Of a DNA stretch of 64,000 bases, positions 60,271-64,000 are shown one piece after another. Made by a program: the position numbers and the translations under genes. The notes beneath the pieces are model-generated. The model saw nothing but the letters and a program-made list of their open reading frames with translations, ran no database searches and was not told where the DNA came from. Source of the DNA: CAYPTB01 sp964413535 (GTDB taxonomy: Bacteria; Planctomycetota; UBA1135; GCA-002686595); NCBI GenBank assembly GCA_964413535.1, contig CAYPTB010000054.1, positions 62,001 to 126,000 on the forward strand, read 5' to 3'. Positions within the stretch are counted from its first letter, which is position 1, and the number at the start of each line of letters is the position of its first letter.

Positions 60271-61424
60271 GCGGCGGGGTCTCCTCCGCCGAATCCGCCG
60301 GCGCTCGTCGCGGCGTCGCTCGAAGCGTCCGTCGCGGCAAGGTCGTTTCGCGCGCACGACGCGCCGGCCGGGCTCGCCGCCGCCGGGAACCAGCGGGCCC
60401 CGAGCCACAGCGACACGCGCACGAGGGCGATCAGCGCGGGGACCTCGACCAGGGGGCCGATCACGGCGGCGAAGGCGGCGCCGTGGTCGATGCCGAAGGT
60501 CGCGATGGCCACGGCGATGGCGAGCTCGAAGTTGTTCGAGGCGGCGGTGAAGGAGAGCGTCGCCGACTGCTCGTAGCTCGCGCCGGCCGCGCGGCCCATG
60601 GCGAAGGACACGAGGAACATGATCGCGAAGTAGAGGACGAGCGGTACCGCGATGCGGACGACGTCGAAGGGCAGCTCGACGATCGTCTCGCCCTTCAGCG
60701 AAAACATCACGACGATCGTGAAGAGCAACGCGACGAGCGTGAGGGGCGCGATGCGCGGGACGAAGGTCGCGTGGTACCACGCCCTGCCCTTGCGCCGAAC
60801 CAGGGCGGCGCGCGTCGCGAAACCGGCGAGGAACGGGAGGCCGAGGTAGACGAGAACGCTCTGCGCGATCTCCCCCATCGTCACGTCGACCTCGGCGCCG
60901 GCGAGGCCGAGCCAGCGCGGCGCGAGCGTGACGAGGACCCAGGCGTAGGCGGGGAAGAACAGGACCTGGAAGATCGAGTTGAAGGCGACGAGGCCGGCGC
61001 AGTACTCGGAGTCGCCGCGCGCGAGCTCGTTCCAGACGAGCACCATCGCGATGCAGCGCGCGAGCCCGATCAGGATCAGGCCGGTCATGTACTCGGGCCG
61101 GTCGCGCAGGAAGAGCACGGCGAGCGCGAACATCAGGAGCGGCCCGACGACCCAGTTCTGCACGAGCGACAGGACCAGCACGCGGCGGTTCCGGAAGACG
61201 CGCCCGAGCTCCTCGTAGCGCACCTTCGCGAGCGGCGGGTACATCATCAGGACGAGCCCGATCGCGATCGGGATCGAGGTCGAGCCGACGCGGAAGCGGT
61301 CGAGCAGCGGCACGACGCCCGGCAGGAAGTGCCCCGCGCCGACGCCGAGCGCCATCGCGAGGAAGATCCACAGGGTGAGGAAGCGGTCGAGGACGGAGAG
61401 CCGCCCGGAGCGCGGCGCGCTCAT
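60267..61424 (-). CDS. acr3: arsenite efflux permease Acr3
   Basis: Ten-helix As(III)/H+ antiporter of the ACR3 (bile-acid/arsenite) family, 385 aa, ATG at 61424. The signature LARCIAMVLVWNELARGDSE contains the conserved Cys (C124) needed for arsenite transport. Other family elements: LVLMMYPPLAKVRYEELGRV, NWVVGPLLMFALAVLFL and SFTAASNNFELAIAVAIATF. The C-terminal 45 residues are a Ser/Ala/Gly-rich tail. The ATG overlaps the arsR stop (ATGA) and its own stop overlaps arsC (GTGA), so arsR-acr3-arsC forms a coupled transcript. Confidence 0.95.
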   Translation of the reverse strand: MSAPRSGRLSVLDRFLTLWIFLAMALGVGAGHFLPGVVPLLDRFRVGSTSIPIAIGLVLMMYPPLAKVRYEELGRVFRNRRVLVLSLVQNWVVGPLLMFALAVLFLRDRPEYMTGLILIGLARCIAMVLVWNELARGDSEYCAGLVAFNSIFQVLFFPAYAWVLVTLAPRWLGLAGAEVDVTMGEIAQSVLVYLGLPFLAGFATRAALVRRKGRAWYHATFVPRIAPLTLVALLFTIVVMFSLKGETIVELPFDVVRIAVPLVLYFAIMFLVSFAMGRAAGASYEQSATLSFTAASNNFELAIAVAIATFGIDHGAAFAAVIGPLVEVPALIALVRVSLWLGARWFPAAASPAGASCARNDLAATDASSDAATSAGGFGGGDPAA

Positions 61425-61786
61425 CGTTTCGCTCCGCAGCTCGCCGGACCCATCGCCTTGCGCAGGCGGGCCACCTCGCGGCGCAGCGCGGCGTCGGCCA
61501 CGAAGCTCGCGACGAGGCCCTCGAGCTGCCGCGCGCGCTCCGGCTCCTCCTGTGCGAGCAGCCGGTAGTAGACCCAGCTCCCCTCGCGGCGGTCCGCGAC
61601 GAGCCCCGCGGCGCGCAGCAGCGCGAGCTGCCGCGACACGTTCGGCTGCGGCAGCTCGAGCGCGGCCTGGAGGTGGCAGACGCACAGCTCGCCGTGGGCG
61701 AGCAGGGCCACGATGCGCAGGCGGTTCTCGTCCCCGAGGGCACGGAAGAGCTGCGTGACGGAGCGCACGTCGAGCTTGGCGGGCAT
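61421..61786 (-). CDS. arsR: arsenic-responsive repressor ArsR
   Basis: Winged-helix repressor, 121 aa, ATG at 61786. The metalloid site is ELCVCHLQ (C35 and C37), the classical ArsR CxC in the first recognition-region helix. The HTH is QPNVSRQLALLRAAGLV, followed by the wing REGSWVYYRLL. A further Cys near the end (ASCGAKR) may add a third As(III) ligand. It controls its own operon and presumably the divergent arsI-sigZ-like pair through the operator just upstream. Confidence 0.95.
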   Translation of the reverse strand: MPAKLDVRSVTQLFRALGDENRLRIVALLAHGELCVCHLQAALELPQPNVSRQLALLRAAGLVADRREGSWVYYRLLAQEEPERARQLEGLVASFVADAALRREVARLRKAMGPASCGAKR

Positions 61787-61792
61787 GGCGAC

Positions 61793-61824
61793 ATATCGAT
61801 ATCCGCATATCGGCTCGCGTGCAA
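61793..61824 (-). promoter_or_regulatory. candidate arsR promoter with overlapping operator
   Basis: On the minus strand: TTGCAC (61824-61819), a 17-base spacer, TATCGA (61801-61796). An AT-rich block with ATATCGATAT (61793-61802) and CATATCGG (61806-61813) overlaps the spacer and -10, a typical ArsR site. Transcription would start near 61789, only a few bases from the ATG at 61786, so the mRNA would be almost leaderless. Confidence 0.55.
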
Positions 61825-61990
61825 GCGGCGGCAGCAGGCGGCGGCGAGGCGCCGCACGGGGTCGCGGCGGTGCCGCGCGGCCCGGAATCGCCGCCCTGGG
61901 GTGCGTCGCTCGCCCCCGCCGTCCGTCTGCAGCGCTGGAAGCCGACCGTCGGGCCGGCCTTCGCCGTCACCCATGGAAAGGAAGCTCTCG

Positions 61991-62449
61991 ATGACCACCC
62001 CCTACCCGAAGACCCACGTCTCGATCGACACGGCCGACCTCGTTGCGTCGGTCGCCTTCTACCGCGCGCTCCTCGGCGAGGAGCCCGCGCTCCTGCGGCA
62101 CGACTACGCCCGCTTCGAGGTCGCGGCGCCGCCGCTCGTCCTCGGGCTCAACGCGGTGGACCGCGCGCCGGCCCCGACGGGCGCCCTCGAGCACCTCGGG
62201 ATCCTGTTCGAGGACGACGTCGGGCTCGACGCGGCGCGCGAGCGGCTCGCGCGGGCCGGCGCGCAGCTCGACCTGGAGCCCGACGTCGAGTGCTGCTACG
62301 CGCGGCTCGCCCGCGTCTGGGCGAGCGATCCCTCGGGCGTGCGCTTCGAGCTCTTCGTCGCGCGCGAGTCGGTCGTGGAGGCGCCGAGCCGCGCCGGTAG
62401 CGGTTCGGCCTGCTGCGAGCCCTCGTGCTGCGCTACGATCGAGCCGTGA
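61991..62449 (+). CDS. arsI: ArsI/CadI-family metalloenzyme (C-As lyase-like)
   Basis: A 152-aa vicinal-oxygen-chelate fold protein, ATG at 61991 with GGAAAGGAAG about 8 bases upstream. THVSIDTADLVASVAFYRAL opens the fold. His9 (THVSI), His68 (EHLG) and Glu120 (FELF) fit the metal ligands, and the vicinal pair C101-C102 (ECCYARLARVW) fits the MAs(III)-binding site of ArsI. The C-terminal CCEPSCC is a Cys cluster as in ArsI relatives. ArsI cleaves methyl groups from trivalent organoarsenicals. It is divergent from arsR and its stop overlaps the next gene's GTG. Confidence 0.88.
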   Translation: MTTPYPKTHVSIDTADLVASVAFYRALLGEEPALLRHDYARFEVAAPPLVLGLNAVDRAPAPTGALEHLGILFEDDVGLDAARERLARAGAQLDLEPDVECCYARLARVWASDPSGVRFELFVARESVVEAPSRAGSGSACCEPSCCATIEP

Positions 62450-63033
62450 GCGCGCCGGTCGATCGCGATTCCGTGCAGGCGTCATGGGAGGCTTCCTCCG
62501 CGCGCTTGCGCTCCTGGTTCGAGCGCAGGACGGGGAGCGCCCACGACGCGGACGACCTCGTGCAGGAGACGTTCACGCGCGTGCTCGCGCGACTCTCGAC
62601 GCTGCGCGCAGGCGAGCGGCTGGACGCGTGGATCGGCGCCATCGCGGCGCACGCGCTCGCCGACCACGGCCGCGGGCGGGCGCGACGGCCGACCGCGCTC
62701 GCGCAGGGCGACGACGAGGCGGAGCGCGCGCCCCCGGACGACGACGCCGACCTGCGCTTCGCCGTGGCGGGTTGGATCGAGGCGTTCCTGGCCCGGCTCT
62801 CGCCCGAGGACGCGGCGCTCCTGCGCGCCGTGGATCTCGAGGGCCGGGCGCAGGTGGACGTCGCGCGCGAGCTCGGGCTCGCGCCGAGCGGCGCCCGCTC
62901 GCGCGTGCAACGGGCGCGCGCCCGCCTGCGCGAACACCTCGAAGCCTGCTGCAGCTTCGCTTTCGACGCGCGCGGCAACCTGACCGGGGCGCGACGCCGT
63001 CCCGGATCCGCCTGCGACTGCGACGGGCGGTGA
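62446..63033 (+). CDS. ECF-type sigma factor, SigZ-like, with Cys-rich C-terminus
   Basis: A 195-aa sigma-70 family protein; GTG at 62446 overlaps the arsI stop (GTGA); an in-frame ATG at 62425 is an alternative. Region 2 is HDADDLVQETFTRVLARLS and region 4 is LSPEDAALLRAVDLEGRAQV, then DVARELGLAPSGARSRVQRAR. The C-terminal end has EACCSFAFDARGNLTGARRR and CDCDGR, the pattern of SigZ-type sigma factors, where a Cys cluster may sense metal or metalloid. Its place in the arsenic module suggests it directs transcription in response to arsenic; this is inference. Confidence 0.82.
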   Translation: MSAPVDRDSVQASWEASSARLRSWFERRTGSAHDADDLVQETFTRVLARLSTLRAGERLDAWIGAIAAHALADHGRGRARRPTALAQGDDEAERAPPDDDADLRFAVAGWIEAFLARLSPEDAALLRAVDLEGRAQVDVARELGLAPSGARSRVQRARARLREHLEACCSFAFDARGNLTGARRRPGSACDCDGR

Positions 63034-63181
63034 GCCGCCTCGAGCGCCCCCGCGCTCGTCCCTTCCGCCGGGCGCGGCGGACTGCGATGATCGCCCCGCG
63101 GGCGATGGGCGAGAACGAGCACGAGAACGGCGCGCGCGGCGATCGCCGCAATCGCGACGGGGAGCGACGGGGCGCGGAGCG

Positions 63182-64000
<819 letters not shown>

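Noticed and set aside
63034..63181. A small gene between the SigZ-like gene and oppD (ATG at 63088, 31 codons, stop overlapping the oppD ATG)
   Set aside because: The translation is low-complexity Arg/Gly/Glu, without signal or domain; the overlapping stop is explained by the copied oppC/oppD junction.

Overview
The window is very GC-rich, densely coded DNA that most resembles a member of the Planctomycetota (PVC superphylum). Evidence for this is a gene for the small basic protein known only from planctomycete, verrucomicrobial and chlamydial genomes (22082-22318), an FG-GAP/UnbV-type protein paired with a TPR protein, many TPR lipoproteins, and a gram-negative envelope (secretins, ExbB/ExbD, lipoproteins) combined with a peptidoglycan gene cluster. 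The phylum assignment is an inference; no rRNA or tRNA gene was seen.

Layout. (1) 1-5409, minus strand: the start of a division/cell-wall cluster, mraZ-rsmH-ftsL-like-ftsI-murE, with murE cut by the window edge and a convincing MraZ operator in front. (2) 5767-6384: a zinc-ribbon protein of unknown role. (3) 6453-19072, minus strand: a ten-gene surface-polysaccharide operon. It encodes an ABC-2 permease and Wzt-like ATPase, four GT-B glycosyltransferases, two GT2 glycosyltransferases, a PIG-L deacetylase, and a PIG-L/GT2 fusion; most junctions overlap by 4 bases. (4) 19339-28120: housekeeping and unknowns, including a lipoprotein, der, queE, the small basic protein, a single-pass membrane protein, the UnbV/TPR pair and a TPR lipoprotein. 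(5) 28246-29079: a family-4 uracil-DNA glycosylase. (6) 29448-41057, plus strand: secretin lipoprotein, two exported TPR proteins, ExbB, ExbD, ExbD and a second secretin lipoprotein, with no secretion ATPase and no TonB. This looks like a proton-motive-force-linked secretin machine and is one of the two most interesting parts of the window. (7) 41220-41939: a HAD phosphatase. (8) 42028-48808, minus strand: a complete oligopeptide-type ABC transporter (A-B-C-D-F). (9) 48965-51639: molybdate transporter modABC. (10) 51708-52871: an exported beta-propeller-like protein. (11) 53075-64000: a second oligopeptide ABC operon (A, B, C, D, cut by the window edge).

The second oligopeptide operon is broken up twice. 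Two toxin-antitoxin-like pairs (DUF2442/DUF4160 and HigB/HigA-like) sit between A and B. A ~4 kb segment with a SemiSWEET-like gene and an arsenic module (arsR-acr3-arsC-small membrane ORF, divergent arsI-sigZ-like) sits between C and D. Both ends of that segment carry the same C/D junction sequence (stop of C, first codons of D), and a short C-permease-like relic lies inside it, so it appears to have been inserted into a formerly contiguous operon. The binding protein of this operon (53075-55336) also carries an inserted domain that looks like glycine-cleavage H protein without the lipoyl lysine, an architecture I do not recognise.
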